Below are positions 47,601-57,368 of a stretch of 64,000 nucleotides of DNA, piece after piece; positions within the stretch are counted from its first letter, which is position 1; each line of letters starts with the position of its first letter. Under the pieces are notes generated by a model. That model worked only from the letters and a program-made list of their open reading frames with translations. It did not search any database and had not been told where the DNA came from. The stretch covers positions 489,765-553,764 of the forward strand of contig NZ_FUZI01000003.1 in assembly GCF_900166965.1 (NCBI RefSeq), read 5' to 3'. The DNA is from Photobacterium piscicola (GTDB taxonomy: Bacteria > Pseudomonadota > Gammaproteobacteria > Enterobacterales > Vibrionaceae). Position numbers and translations under genes: made by a program.

Positions 47601-47832
47601 AGTAATGATGACAGTCTTAACCGTTATCATTGGTTTGATTCCAATAATGTATGGCTCAGGTACGGGTTCTGAAGTCATGCAACGCATTGCCGCACCTATG
47701 ATTGGCGGAATGGCATCTGCACTGTTACTGACGTTATTAGTATTACCAGCCACCTTCAAACTTTGGAAAAGTCGTGAGCTTAATACCAAGACCACAACAT
47801 CATTAAATTCATCATCAATTACAAAGGAATGA
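44668..47832 (+). CDS. cusA: RND copper/silver efflux pump CusA
   Basis: 1054-residue inner-membrane RND pump with 12 helices and two large periplasmic loops. Proton-relay acidic residue in GGIAIAIGAMVDGAIVMIEN. Cu/Ag-path methionines lie in GDLMYMPTTYPG, NAWVMPIKTRIDMLATGIKTPIG and IGGMASA-type segments. It belongs to the heavy-metal efflux (HME) group, and the Met-rich pattern is that of CusA, not of the zinc pump CzcA. It starts one base into the cusB stop and is followed after 3 bases by the cupredoxin-like gene. Confidence 0.94.
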   Translation: MIPAIIRWSINNRLLVLIAALFLTIAGLYSVKNTPVDALPDLSDVQVIIKTSYPGQAPQVVEDQVTYPLTTAMLAVPGAETVRGYSFFGDSYVYIIFNDKTDMYWARSRVLEYLSQVAPKLPANAKPTLGPDATGVGWIYSYVLQDKTGKHDLAELRSLQDWFLKYELQTVAGVSEVATVGGMVKQYQVQIDPSKLRAYNLTLQQVNMAIQNGNQETGASVIEMAEAEHMVRTTGYLTNIEDIKSLPLKVTENGTPLLLGDIADINLGPQMRRGISEFNGEGEAVGGVIVMRFGENASQVIANIKTKLAQLQQGLPAGVEIVATYDRSTLIDHAVKNLWQKLAEEFLVVAIVCALFLFHIRSSLVIAISLPIGILSAFIIMHWQGINANIMSLGGIAIAIGAMVDGAIVMIENVHKHIERTPLTDENRWQVIGKAAEEVGTPLFFSLLIITLSFVPVFALEGQEGKMFSPLASTKTYAMAAAAGLAITLVPVLMGYFVRGKILPEHKNPVNRAVIALYRPLLNVSLKFPKTIIVIALCLMASSYYPLTKLGSEFIPPLDEGDLMYMPTTYPGISIGKARQLLQQTNKLIKTVPEVATVWGKVGRADTATDPAPLTMIETVIQFKPRDQWRKGVTTESLRKQLDQLIQFPGLTNAWVMPIKTRIDMLATGIKTPIGIKIAGPDLKVIEKIGAELEPILNNIKGTTSVYAERVAGGRYITVDINRRQAARYGLAIKDIQQIVSTAVGGMNVGETIEGLERYPINVRYPQSYRDSAVKLQNLPLITPNGARIALADVADIRYEDGPPMIKTENARPNGWVFVDIDQRDLGSYVAEAQQVVTKQLKLPAGYSLAWSGQYEYMERAKARLSIVTPITLAIIMLLLYFSFRRVQEVFIIMATLPLAMVGGLWLMFMLGFNFSIAVGVGFIALSGVAVEIGVIMLVYLNQSWAFKKQDAQEQQRALTAADLQQAISEGAGLRVRPVMMTVLTVIIGLIPIMYGSGTGSEVMQRIAAPMIGGMASALLLTLLVLPATFKLWKSRELNTKTTTSLNSSSITKE

Positions 47833-47835
47833 GTC

Positions 47836-48366
47836 ATGAAAAAAACACTGCTTACTTTAATACTAGCCTTAACAACCACAACAGCGATGGCTGCAATGGA
47901 CCACTCAACCATGGATCACGCAGCAATGGATCATAGTGGTATGGATCATTCACAAATGGATACCACTAAAATGGACCATCAAATGATGAACATGAAAAGT
48001 ATGTCTGATGTCGGCATGCCAGCCCTAGGTTCAAAACCGAATAAAGTAGTTTATGTCACCCTTAGTGATGATATGACGATCACCCTTAAAAAAGCCACTG
48101 ATATTCAACCTAATGATGTGGTGCAATTTGTGGTGATGAATACAGGAAAAATGACACATGAATTTTCAATTGGCTCACCACAAGAACAAGCACAATCTCG
48201 ACAAATGGGGAAAGGTCACCATACAGAGAATGGCAATGCAGTAATGGTCGCACCAGGAAAAGCCAAACAAGTATTATGGCACTTCCATGGCAGTAACAAG
48301 ATAGAATTTGCTTGTAATATGGAAGGACATGCCACCGCAGGTATGACCCAAACCATCACGTTATAA
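47836..48366 (+). CDS. Periplasmic cupredoxin-like copper protein with MDHS repeats
   Basis: 176 residues. Signal peptide (1-20, ending AMAA). Residues 21-48 hold about six copies of a MDHx-type repeat (MDHST MDHAA MDHSG MDHSQ), a typical Cu(I)/Cu(II)-binding stretch. The rest is a cupredoxin fold with ligands H108 (MTHEF), C160, H165 and M170 (FACNMEGHATAGM), a blue-copper site. It is the last gene of the copper export operon and may pass Cu to or hold Cu for CusCBA. A terminator follows. Confidence 0.9.
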   Translation: MKKTLLTLILALTTTTAMAAMDHSTMDHAAMDHSGMDHSQMDTTKMDHQMMNMKSMSDVGMPALGSKPNKVVYVTLSDDMTITLKKATDIQPNDVVQFVVMNTGKMTHEFSIGSPQEQAQSRQMGKGHHTENGNAVMVAPGKAKQVLWHFHGSNKIEFACNMEGHATAGMTQTITL

Positions 48367-48383
48367 GCCGTTATTAAAAATAA

Positions 48384-48422
48384 AAAACGAGGTAGATACT
48401 ATTCTCTATCTCGTTTTATTTT
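48384..48422. terminator. Terminator between copper operon and racemase gene
   Basis: Arms AAAACGAGGTAGA and TCTATCTCGTTTT with one mismatch/wobble, followed by ATTTTA on the plus strand and T-rich on the minus. It serves both convergent units. Confidence 0.75.
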
Positions 48423-48430
48423 ACTATTTA

Positions 48431-49513
48431 TTATTCAAAGTCAGAATAATAATTAGCTAACTTGTTCGTTATAATCTTATCTAAGATATTAATATCACTA
48501 TAAACATCAATATTTAAAGCAACTAACTTTTGCTTAATATCCGTTGCCGACTCTGAAAAGAATAATGTCGGTAAATGAAAATAACTTCCAGCAAGACTCT
48601 GATTACGCTCAGTTAAATAATGTACCGTATAATCAAAAATACGCTGCTGAATCATAATCGCTTGATCTAATGAGCTAACATTAAAAGCCAGCGGTGTTGC
48701 CCAATCTAAGTGCTGCCCTTGGTAGGTTACCAAAGGTTGAATTAATGCTTTACTTTGTCCTTGAGTAGACACTAATGCTTGTGCTAATGCCATTGATGCA
48801 TCAATAACTTCAACATTTAACGGCAACATCCCTTGTGCTTTAAATCGCTGACAACTGGAGGCTGTTAAAGCTAATGGTAATTCAGTACAGCCCAATATCA
48901 CTTTAGTACAACCTTGTTTAGCAATCTCATCACATATCACTTCATATAGTAGTGTTTCTGCTTGCTGAGTAATTTTAGCCGTTTTAATACCAAAATCAGG
49001 ATTGTAAATAGCTTCCATTATCTTCACTTGGTTCTCAACAGCAGGCTGTGTCGCTTTAATTCCTTGCTCGGTTAAAGCTGTTTGATATAACCCTGACTCT
49101 ATCAGACTATTAACGCCCATGACTAATACAGTATCTTGGTAACCTTGTAACGACGTTGCTGTTTGTTTAATCATATCAACAAAAGTTACTGGTATATCAG
49201 GCAATATCCGTCGAAATAATTCATGGGCGCTATTGCAAGCAAGACCAAGATGATCAACCGCTAAATATTGCATTAAGCGTAATGTATATACTGCGGTGTC
49301 AAATTTACGTAATTCAGGTATATCTGTTGGTAGCCATTGTTGCAGTATTTCTTGAGGCTTATAAGCTAAACGTGCATTACCGAAGGCAACAAATTGACAT
49401 TCTTTATGCTCAGGCAATGAAGAAATTTTAGCCATTAAATCAACCATCGCTTCATTGCCCATTCCACCAATGATACCAATACGTGATTGTTTAAAATTAT
49501 CCTTAATTTTCAT
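48431..49513 (-). CDS. Aspartate/glutamate racemase-family protein with C-terminal extension
   Basis: 360 residues. The first about 245 carry the two-domain Asp/Glu racemase fold: IGIIGGMGNEAMVDLM at the start, first catalytic Cys in LACNSAHEL, second in VILGCTELPLAL. PLP-independent racemisation of an acidic amino acid is the expected reaction. About 100 further residues (from about 255) are not typical of the family and have no motif that I recognise. The gene is alone on its strand. Confidence 0.85.
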   Translation of the reverse strand: MKIKDNFKQSRIGIIGGMGNEAMVDLMAKISSLPEHKECQFVAFGNARLAYKPQEILQQWLPTDIPELRKFDTAVYTLRLMQYLAVDHLGLACNSAHELFRRILPDIPVTFVDMIKQTATSLQGYQDTVLVMGVNSLIESGLYQTALTEQGIKATQPAVENQVKIMEAIYNPDFGIKTAKITQQAETLLYEVICDEIAKQGCTKVILGCTELPLALTASSCQRFKAQGMLPLNVEVIDASMALAQALVSTQGQSKALIQPLVTYQGQHLDWATPLAFNVSSLDQAIMIQQRIFDYTVHYLTERNQSLAGSYFHLPTLFFSESATDIKQKLVALNIDVYSDINILDKIITNKLANYYSDFE

Positions 49514-49683
49514 AAGCTCAATGACTCATATTTATAATCGAAGTCGACAACTTATAGAATAACGGGCGTTTTTACTTTGATAAGTATAATGAAGAATGCA
49601 AATATATTGATTAATATGTTAGTAAATATTTCAAAAATATAAACCCTTTAATAACACCTATATTGATCAAATGACAGCCAATA

Positions 49684-49716
49684 AAAAAGCAGCTTTAATA
49701 AAAGCTGCTTTTTTGT
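49684..49716 (-). terminator. Terminator downstream of yehS-like gene
   Basis: Arms AAAAAAGCAGCTTT and AAAGCTGCTTTTTT around AATA; T run on the minus strand after the stop of the gene at 49738. Confidence 0.8.
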
Positions 49717-49737
49717 CGTAAGTATCAACTAAAACAA

Positions 49738-50229
49738 TTACTTATCGTCAATTGTTTCTTCTGATGGCTCAACGCCACGGTGGTTGATCTGTAATGCTTG
49801 TAAAAAATTACGTAGCACCTGATCTTTACAGTCACGGTAATGTTTATGATCAACTTTACGGAAAAAAGCACTTAATTCATGCTTACTTAAACGAAAATCA
49901 ACCAATTTAAACAAATCAAGTACGTCATCTGCTTTCAGGTTTAGTGCAATTTGTAATTTTCTAAAAATAATATTATTTGTGATTTTTTGCTCTGGCGCAG
50001 GCTGTTCACCTTCTTTCTTGCCACGCTTTTGATTAATAAAGCCATTTAAGAAAGTAGCAACTTGTTCATCAGAACAGCTCTTATAACCTTCTGCATCATC
50101 AGCTTTTAACCAACTGCAAACTTGCTCACGCGTTACTTCACAATCAGCAGCAGCAAAAATAGCGATCATTTCGCTATCATTTAAATCAAAAGTATAGCGA
50201 ACACGGCGCAAAACATCGTTATTAGTCAC
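49738..50229 (-). CDS. yehS: DUF1456 family protein (YehS-like)
   Basis: 163 residues with two repeated DUF1456 helical units: MTNNDVLRRVRYTFDLNDSEMIAIF (1-70) and ITNNIIFRKLQIALNLKADDVLDLF (about 83-150), each followed by a LSKHELSAFFRK or VTREQVCSWLK segment. Soluble, function not established. It is common in gammaproteobacteria. Single gene with its own terminator. Confidence 0.9.
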   Translation of the reverse strand: MTNNDVLRRVRYTFDLNDSEMIAIFAAADCEVTREQVCSWLKADDAEGYKSCSDEQVATFLNGFINQKRGKKEGEQPAPEQKITNNIIFRKLQIALNLKADDVLDLFKLVDFRLSKHELSAFFRKVDHKHYRDCKDQVLRNFLQALQINHRGVEPSEETIDDK

Positions 50230-50306
50230 AATTTATCCAATTTAGTATGCTGTGGTTGTAATAATCACAGCGAAATTATCAGCGCAGAATAACAGATAAT
50301 TCATCG

Positions 50307-51212
50307 CTATTCACTCGAATCAAGCAGCTTTTGTACATCAAGCGTAGCAATTAATGCTTTATTGAGTGGCGTTTTCTCTGTTGTGATTAGTAACTTTCCA
50401 GCACCATACCAATGAATTCCTTCCCATTGTGAATAATTACCTAATCGCTTATAAATACCCGTTGACCAATCTGGTTTATCATCCTTCACTTTTACAAGCC
50501 AAATAAATGAATAACCTAGATATATATTTCGGCGATAACCAATAAACGCCAATGTTGCTGTTTCAGGATTATAATCAACCCCTGTAATTAACCCTTTACT
50601 AGGGTATTCAGCGACCGGATTTAAATGCTGGACTTTATTTACTTCGCCTTTATCTATTTGATAAAGTCGAGTTTTCTCATCTTTCCAGTTTTTTGAAAAT
50701 AACCATATCTGGTCACCAACAACCGTAATGGCTTCACTGTCATAGTTATGTTTGTTAAACCAACCTTTAGTAAAATCATTATATTGAAATTGTATTTTTG
50801 CCGCTGGTGTTACTGCTTGTTGTTGATTGAGGCCTTTTTGCTCTATTTTATAAATAACACCACCATTGCGTATAGTAAGGTTATTACCAATATCGCCAAC
50901 ATATAAAAATTGCTGATCTTGCGCTAAATCTTCCCAATCATAATTACGACTATTATTTACTTTTACGATTTGTGCAATACCCGTCATATCATGATTTAAA
51001 CGATAAAGTTTATTATCACCATACGTATCGTTATGCGTCCAAATATCACCATTAATAATAGCCAAACCAGAGGTTTCGCTTATCTTTTTAGGCATATATG
51101 CCAAAATATCCACATAAAGAACATTACGTACAAAATAAGTGGCACCAAGACTACATAACAGCAGTAATAACACTACTGACAATCCAACAACAATTCTTTT
51201 TATTATCAGCAT
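50307..51212 (-). CDS. Membrane-anchored periplasmic protein, beta-propeller-like, function unknown
   Basis: 301 residues. A single N-terminal membrane segment (about 6-30) anchors a periplasmic domain. It has repeated beta strands and Trp/Tyr-Asp motifs: SGLAIINGDIWTHNDTYGDNKLYRL, DWEDLAQDQQFLYVGDIGNN, DSEAITVVGDQIWLFSKNW, GVDYNPETATLAFIGYRRN, QWEGIHWYGAGKLLITTEK. The pattern resembles esterase-like/SdiA-regulated beta-propellers, with acidic loops that could bind Ca2+. No catalytic residue can be named. It is divergent from the MltF-like gene. Confidence 0.7.
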   Translation of the reverse strand: MLIIKRIVVGLSVVLLLLLCSLGATYFVRNVLYVDILAYMPKKISETSGLAIINGDIWTHNDTYGDNKLYRLNHDMTGIAQIVKVNNSRNYDWEDLAQDQQFLYVGDIGNNLTIRNGGVIYKIEQKGLNQQQAVTPAAKIQFQYNDFTKGWFNKHNYDSEAITVVGDQIWLFSKNWKDEKTRLYQIDKGEVNKVQHLNPVAEYPSKGLITGVDYNPETATLAFIGYRRNIYLGYSFIWLVKVKDDKPDWSTGIYKRLGNYSQWEGIHWYGAGKLLITTEKTPLNKALIATLDVQKLLDSSE

Positions 51213-51394
51213 ATTACCCGTATGAATTATATCTTTAAAAATTAATATCCTTGTATACTATCATTATATTGCGCGTATGAAAAACAGGAAAAAAACATAC
51301 AAAAACCTGATATAAATAAGCAAATTTCACCATTACCAACCATAATTAATCTTAAACATATAAATTCCGTTCACTTCGGTATGGCAGCTAAATA

Positions 51395-52864
51395 ATGATT
51401 AATATTCCACACCTCATTAAATATAAATACGGGCTCGCCGCATTGTGTTTACTATTAGTAAGTTTCCAGACTCATGCTGTTCAATTAGCACCACTTAGTG
51501 GCTCTGAATATGTGGGTGATTTAGCTGAATTAGAAAAAAAGCGGGTATTGCGAGTATTGGTTGCAGCAGATCTCGGTTTTTACTATATAGAAGATGGTAT
51601 AACTAAAGGTATTATTGCCGATTTATTGCAGCATTTTGAGAAAGACATTCATAAAACACACCCAAAAATGCACTTACAAATTATTCCTGTCCATCGAGAT
51701 AAATTGTTACCTTATATAGTTAAAGGCTTAGGCGACTTAGCCATTGCCAATATTACAATAACAACTGAACGTAAAAAACAAGTTGATTTTAGTCAACCTG
51801 TACTTACCAATATATCAGAAGTACTTATTAACAATATTAAACAGCCCCCCTTTAACAAAGTAACCGATTTAAGTGGTAAAACAATCTGGGTGAGAAAAAG
51901 TTCGAGTTACTATCAAAGTTTACTCAAAATTAATAATAAATTGCGCATGCAAAACTTACCACCCGCATCAATATTGTTTATTGATGAAACACTACAAGAT
52001 TATGAATTATTAGAACTTATAAATTTAGAACTACTCAATGCAACAGTGATAGATAACCACAAAATAAAAATCTGGCAACCCATATTAAAAAATATCCGTG
52101 TTAATGATCATTTTGTTTTACGTAATGACGGTCAAATAGCTTGGGCGATACGTAAAGATAGCCCCAACCTAATGGCACTGGTTAATCGCTATATTGATAC
52201 AGTAAAAGAAGGGACATTAATAGGTAATATTATTTACAGTAAATATATTGAAAACCATCGTTGGCTTAATACACTACTTGATCCTAATAATATCGATAAA
52301 ATGGAAAGTTTATCGCATATTTTCTTTCGCTATTCAAAACAATACGACTTTGATTATTTAATGTTAATGGCGCAAGGTTTTCAAGAATCAGGGCTAAATC
52401 AACATAAAGTATCAAACAAAGGTGCCGTCGGTATCATGCAGGTACTACCCAGCACTGCTCGTGACCCTAGTGTGGATATTCCTAATATATATACATCAAA
52501 AAACAATATTCATGCTGGTGTAAAATATATGCGTTATTTACAAGACCAATATTTTAGCAGTGATGAAATTGATTATGATAATAAAATGTATCTCTCACTC
52601 GCTGCTTACAATGCAGGCCCTGGCAATATCAATAAAATGCGGCGTTATGCCAAAGAACAAGGTTATAACCCTAACGTTTGGTTTAATAATGTTGAACTTA
52701 TTACCCGTAAACATATTGGATCACAACCGATTGTCTATGTGAATAACATCAATCGTTATTTCATTGTTTACAAACAAATAATGAAACTACAACGTTTCCG
52801 TGACTCTGGTATTCGCCCTTTTATTCCACCCTATAGATTTGATGCTCCAGTGTTATTTAAATAG
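51395..52864 (+). CDS. MltF-like membrane-bound lytic transglycosylase
   Basis: 489 residues. A signal/anchor (about 10-30) precedes an SBP_bac_3 type solute-binding domain (about 48-275, KKRVLRVLVAADLGFYYIEDGI and DFSQPVLTNISEV). Then comes an SLT goose-lysozyme-like domain (about 310-460) with catalytic E331 (QGFQESGLNQHK), GAVGIMQVLPSTA and AAYNAGPGNI. It cleaves peptidoglycan glycan strands with 1,6-anhydro product. The domain order matches MltF, but the binding domain here may have other ligands than in E. coli. Confidence 0.9.
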   Translation: MINIPHLIKYKYGLAALCLLLVSFQTHAVQLAPLSGSEYVGDLAELEKKRVLRVLVAADLGFYYIEDGITKGIIADLLQHFEKDIHKTHPKMHLQIIPVHRDKLLPYIVKGLGDLAIANITITTERKKQVDFSQPVLTNISEVLINNIKQPPFNKVTDLSGKTIWVRKSSSYYQSLLKINNKLRMQNLPPASILFIDETLQDYELLELINLELLNATVIDNHKIKIWQPILKNIRVNDHFVLRNDGQIAWAIRKDSPNLMALVNRYIDTVKEGTLIGNIIYSKYIENHRWLNTLLDPNNIDKMESLSHIFFRYSKQYDFDYLMLMAQGFQESGLNQHKVSNKGAVGIMQVLPSTARDPSVDIPNIYTSKNNIHAGVKYMRYLQDQYFSSDEIDYDNKMYLSLAAYNAGPGNINKMRRYAKEQGYNPNVWFNNVELITRKHIGSQPIVYVNNINRYFIVYKQIMKLQRFRDSGIRPFIPPYRFDAPVLFK

Positions 52865-53402
52865 CACATCAAAAATCAGTCATAATCACCATTAGCAATA
52901 TGCACAATAGTGATTATGATTTTAAATTAGGTAGTGATAAATGTTTAGTTCGGCGATCATGTTTATGGAAATACCATAATTTACGGTTTTTGGATGATTT
53001 TTTCATTACAGCACCTGTAACAAGACTAATAGAGTAAATATCATTCTATTATCTATTGATAATGTAAATTAATACCAGTCGCAATCATAACTCATATTTC
53101 CAATATTACATTTTAATATTAGTACGATAAATTCACTCACAATATTAGCATTACTCTTTACCCTTCCAGATAGAAAATACTTAATTTAAAAAACTTTGCC
53201 TCATAATAAGCCATAACAACCTAATTAACTTAAATATTTCAATCATATAACATGAAACAAATCACAAAACATAATGGAGTTACATTCAGTGTCTTCATTA
53301 TTATTCTTATTTTTATCACCATATTCAAACAAATAGCAAGCGATTGCGCAAACGTGAAAAATTAGTTTTTGTCAATTGCAAAAAAAACTACTGGATTAAA
53401 AA
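52865..53402. other. AT-rich intergenic region upstream of nupC
   Basis: About 540 bases without a convincing coding frame or RNA gene. No terminator with a clear stem is seen after the MltF-like gene. Confidence 0.4.
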
Positions 53403-53418
53403 TGCGATATATATCACT
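53403..53418 (+). promoter_or_regulatory. Putative CRP site upstream of nupC
   Basis: TGCGA-TATATA-TCACT matches the CRP consensus TGTGA-N6-TCACA at 8 of 10 arm positions. It is 70 bases upstream of the nupC start. E. coli nupC is CRP-controlled, which fits. Confidence 0.4.
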
Positions 53419-53487
53419 TTATCGAAGAATGAAATCATTCAGCATACACACATAAACAGATAATAATCACACTGAGCACAATCCAAT

Positions 53488-54678
53488 ATGGTCTATTTAC
53501 ACTTTATACTCGGGTTAGTCGTTATTGCAGTATTAGCTTTACTTGCCAGCAACAACCGAAAGAACATCAAATATCGCTATATTATTCAGCTACTTATAAT
53601 AGAGTTAGCACTTGCTTACTTCCTACTCAACTCATCAGCAGGTACAGGTATTGTAAAAGAGTTTGCAGATGCATTTAATGGTTTACTCTCATTTGCAGGT
53701 GATGGTACTAATTTTGTGTTCGGTAATTTATCGAATAACAATGATTTTAACTTCTTCCTAAGTGTATTAATGCCGATTGTTTTCATTTCCGCATTAATTG
53801 GTATTCTGCAACATATCAAAGTATTACCTTACATCATTAAAGCGTTAGGTTTCTTGTTATCTAAAGTCAATGGCATGGGCAAACTAGAATCATTCAATGC
53901 AATCAGTGCATTAATGGTTGGTCAGTCTGAAAACTTTATCACGTATAAAAACATTTTAGGCGGAATGTCAGAGCGTCGTATGTACACCCTTGCAGCGACG
54001 GCAATGTCAACGGTTTCTATGTCTATCGTTGGCTCATACATGAAGCTTATCGACCCAAAATATGTTGTTGCTGCATTGTTTTTAAACATGTTCAGTACCT
54101 TCATCATTCTGTCTATTATCAATCCTTACGATCACGAAGCTGAGATGGATATTGATGAAATGATGGCAGCAGAAAGTGGTGAAACACTGACTTTCTTTGA
54201 GATGCTGGGTGAATATATTTTAATGGGCTTTAAGGTTGCTGTTATTGTTGCGGCGATGCTTATCGGTTTCATTGCACTCATTTCAATGATCAATGCAGGC
54301 TTTGATGCAGCATTTGGCATCAGCTTCCAAAACTTAATTGGCTACTTATTCTACCCTGTTGCATGGTTAATGGGCGTTCCTGCTCATGAGGCATTACAAG
54401 CTGGTAGTATTATGGCAACCAAACTTGTAACTAATGAATTTGTTGCAATGATGGACCTTCAAAAACAAGTAGGTACTTTGTCTGCGCACACTGTTGGTAC
54501 GGTTTCTATCTTCCTTGTGTCATTCGCAAACTTCAGTTCTATCGGTATTATTGCTGGTGCGGTTAAAGGTGTGAACGAAGAGAAAGGTAATATGGTTGCT
54601 CGCTTTGGCTTACGCCTACTTTATGGTTCAACCTTAGTTAGTATTTTATCTGCATTAATTGCCAACATTATGCTATAG
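53488..54678 (+). CDS. nupC: NupC-family concentrative nucleoside transporter
   Basis: 396-residue inner-membrane nucleoside/cation symporter. Gate and core motifs: [32 protein letters not shown], the [20 protein letters not shown] region, and [26 protein letters not shown]. About 9-10 helices. Length is normal (E. coli 400). Single gene with terminator; a CRP-like site upstream suggests catabolite control. Confidence 0.95.
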   Translation: MVYLHFILGLVVIAVLALLASNNRKNIKYRYIIQLLIIELALAYFLLNSSAGTGIVKEFADAFNGLLSFAGDGTNFVFGNLSNNNDFNFFLSVLMPIVFISALIGILQHIKVLPYIIKALGFLLSKVNGMGKLESFNAISALMVGQSENFITYKNILGGMSERRMYTLAATAMSTVSMSIVGSYMKLIDPKYVVAALFLNMFSTFIILSIINPYDHEAEMDIDEMMAAESGETLTFFEMLGEYILMGFKVAVIVAAMLIGFIALISMINAGFDAAFGISFQNLIGYLFYPVAWLMGVPAHEALQAGSIMATKLVTNEFVAMMDLQKQVGTLSAHTVGTVSIFLVSFANFSSIGIIAGAVKGVNEEKGNMVARFGLRLLYGSTLVSILSALIANIML

Positions 54679-54689
54679 CAGTATCAATC

Positions 54690-54722
54690 AATGGCAGGGT
54701 TTATTAAGCCCTGCCATTTAAT
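54690..54722 (+). terminator. Terminator after nupC
   Basis: Arms AATGGCAGGG and CCCTGCCATT around TTTATTAAG, then TAATTAT. Confidence 0.75.
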
Positions 54723-54951
54723 TATATAAGAATCAACATCTTCAATTTTTCATCCCAGCCTACAACCTCTATTTTTCACTAATATGCGATTTATTCCACT
54801 GCACTTAATTAAATAAGTAATATTAACTTCCAATTTTAGCCCCTTTCATTTGTATGATAAATAATTTAGATTTTATGCTACTCATCACATTAAATTCGAT
54901 TTAGCGAAAACATGTCCTGAGCCGATCAACAATTATAACCATGAGGCTTAT

Positions 54952-56616
54952 ATGTCAAATAAAACCATTTCAGGTGCAGAACTTGTCGTTGAAACCCTAA
55001 AGGCACATGACGTTCCCCACATTTTTGGTATTCCTGGTGCTAAAATCGATGCTGTGTTTGATGCCGTATGTGATAACGGTCCTGAAATCATTATTTGTCA
55101 CCACGAACAAAACGCAGCTTTCATGGCAGCCGCAACAGGTCGTTTAACAGGCAAAGCTGGTGTTTGTCTTGCAACCTCAGGTCCTGGCGCATCAAATCTC
55201 GTGACTGGTGTTGCTACGGCAAATAGTGAAGGTGATCCTGTTGTTGCACTTGCTGGTGCGGTTCCCCTTTCGATGTATTCCCATAATACGCACCAATCAA
55301 TGGATACTCGTTCTCTGTTTAACCCTATTACTAAGTTTTCCGCTGAAGTAATGGACAGTGCTTCTGTACCTGATGTCGTGCATAAAGCATTTCGTATTTC
55401 AGAACAACCAACTCAAGGTGCAAGTTTTGTTAGCCTTCCTCAGGATGTACTAACCAACCAAATCCCTTTTATTCCAGTACAACAACCAAAACCAATTTTA
55501 TTTGGTGGTGCGCACCCACAAGCTATCCGTCAAGCGGCTGATCTTATTAACGCAGCTAAAAATCCAGTATTATTATTAGGTATGGATGCGAGTCAGCCTT
55601 TTGTTACAGGTGCTATTCGTCAATTACTTGAACAAACTAAAATTGCCGTGGTAAATACTTTTGCTGCTGCAGGTGTCATTTCACATAATTTATATGATTG
55701 TTTTCTTGGTCGTGTGGGTTTATTTAAAAACCAACCAGGTGATATTGCATTAAACAATGCTGATTTAATTATTACTATTGGTTATAGCCCAATTGAATAC
55801 GATCCAATCTTATGGAATAAAGACGGTAAAACACCTATTATCCATGTGGGTTATCAACAAGCTGATTTAGAAGCTAGCTATAACCCAATTTCGGAAGTCG
55901 TTGGTGATCTTGCGGTCTCTGTTGCTTCTATTGCTGCTGAATTAGATCAACGTGAATCACTTGAAAATAATCAGAAATTTCAAGATTTACGTCAAGACCT
56001 ACAACAGATTATGCGCATGGGTGTTAATAAAACATCATCAATGGGTGTCCATCCATTACGTTTTGTTCATGACTTACGCCAGTTTGTAAGTGACGATACC
56101 ACAGTATGCTGTGATGTGGGCTCTATCTATATTTGGATGGCACGTTACTTCCACTCTTTTGAACCACGCCGCTTGTTGTTCAGCAACGGTCAACAAACAT
56201 TAGGTGTTGCTTTACCTTGGGCTATCGCTGCATCACTACTGACACCAAATGAAAAAGTTATTTCAATGTCTGGTGATGGGGGCTTCTTATTTTCATCGAT
56301 GGAATTGGCAACCGCAGTTCGTCATAAATGTAATATTGTTCACTTTGTTTGGACAGATCACAGCTATGACATGGTTAAAATTCAGCAGCTTAAAAAATAT
56401 GGTCGTGAAAGTGCAGTGAGCTTTATGGGCCCAGATATTGTTAAGTATGCCGAAAGTTTTGGTGCTTATGGTTTAGCGATTAATACTGCTGATGATATTG
56501 AACCAGTACTACGAAAAGCAATGGCATTAAGCGGTCCTGTATTAGTTAACGTTAATATTGACTACCGTGATAATAGCCGTCTACTTGATCAACTTCACCC
56601 TTGCCAACAAGATTAA
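54952..56616 (+). CDS. alsS: Catabolic acetolactate synthase
   Basis: ThDP enzyme joining two pyruvates to 2-acetolactate, 554 residues. Catalytic Glu in HHEQNAAFMAAATGRLTG, ThDP/Mg motif GDGGFLFSSMELATAVRH near 441-458. It lacks a FAD-dependent small subunit gene, and its partner is a decarboxylase, so this is the acetoin/butanediol type. Good RBS (GAGG). It is followed after 12 bases by budA/alsD. Confidence 0.95.
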   Translation: MSNKTISGAELVVETLKAHDVPHIFGIPGAKIDAVFDAVCDNGPEIIICHHEQNAAFMAAATGRLTGKAGVCLATSGPGASNLVTGVATANSEGDPVVALAGAVPLSMYSHNTHQSMDTRSLFNPITKFSAEVMDSASVPDVVHKAFRISEQPTQGASFVSLPQDVLTNQIPFIPVQQPKPILFGGAHPQAIRQAADLINAAKNPVLLLGMDASQPFVTGAIRQLLEQTKIAVVNTFAAAGVISHNLYDCFLGRVGLFKNQPGDIALNNADLIITIGYSPIEYDPILWNKDGKTPIIHVGYQQADLEASYNPISEVVGDLAVSVASIAAELDQRESLENNQKFQDLRQDLQQIMRMGVNKTSSMGVHPLRFVHDLRQFVSDDTTVCCDVGSIYIWMARYFHSFEPRRLLFSNGQQTLGVALPWAIAASLLTPNEKVISMSGDGGFLFSSMELATAVRHKCNIVHFVWTDHSYDMVKIQQLKKYGRESAVSFMGPDIVKYAESFGAYGLAINTADDIEPVLRKAMALSGPVLVNVNIDYRDNSRLLDQLHPCQQD

Positions 56617-56628
56617 TAGGACAACATC

Positions 56629-57348
56629 ATGAGTCAGCAACCTAACGAAAAGACATTTTACCAAACCTCAATGATGAGTGCTTTAATTGCAGGTTTATAC
56701 CAAGGCGATTTTACAATTGGTCAACTACTTGACCATGGTAACTTTGGCATTGGTACCTTTAATGACCTTGACGGTGAAATGATTGTTTTAGGTGATGAAG
56801 TATATCAACTAACCAGTACTGGTGAAGTACATCTAGTTAATCATGATATTACTACGCCCTTTGCTTCAGTGGTTAATTTTGAACCAACTGAAAAAGTAAG
56901 TCTTATTGAACAAACTAAAGCTGAGTTTGAAACGTGCTTAGAAAATGATTTTGTTGCCAATAATGCTATTAATGCGATTCGCTTAACGGGTAAATTTTCA
57001 TACGTTAAAACACGTACCGTACCAGCACAACATCGCCCTTATCCGCCAATGGTAGAAGTCGTAAAACATCAACCTATTGCAGAAATGACCCATGTCTCTG
57101 GTGTAATGATCGGCTTTAAGATTCCTGAATACATGATCGGTATTAATGTTCCAGGATTCCACTTCCATTTCATTAGCGATGACCGTACTCAAGGTGGTCA
57201 TGTGAGTGACTTCATTTTGACAGAAGGTACAGCTGAAGTTGAAATCTTCAAAGATTTCCATTTACGTATGCCTGCATCTCAAGAATTTGATCGTGCAGAT
57301 TTAAATCCTGATGATCTAAAAGCGGCTATTCATACCACAGAAAAATAA
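56629..57348 (+). CDS. budA: Acetolactate decarboxylase
   Basis: 239-residue zinc enzyme converting 2-acetolactate to acetoin. The metal-binding His pair and Glu are in VPGFHFHFISDDRTQGGHV and in the E of TVPAQHRPYPPMVEV-type strand. The start YQTSMMSALIAGLYQGDFTI is typical. RBS AGGACAACATC before the ATG. It is the second gene of the alsS-budA operon, which diverts pyruvate from acids to neutral acetoin. No adjacent butanediol dehydrogenase is seen. Confidence 0.95.
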   Translation: MSQQPNEKTFYQTSMMSALIAGLYQGDFTIGQLLDHGNFGIGTFNDLDGEMIVLGDEVYQLTSTGEVHLVNHDITTPFASVVNFEPTEKVSLIEQTKAEFETCLENDFVANNAINAIRLTGKFSYVKTRTVPAQHRPYPPMVEVVKHQPIAEMTHVSGVMIGFKIPEYMIGINVPGFHFHFISDDRTQGGHVSDFILTEGTAEVEIFKDFHLRMPASQEFDRADLNPDDLKAAIHTTEK

Positions 57349-57368
57349 TTTCTAAGTTAATATTCCCT

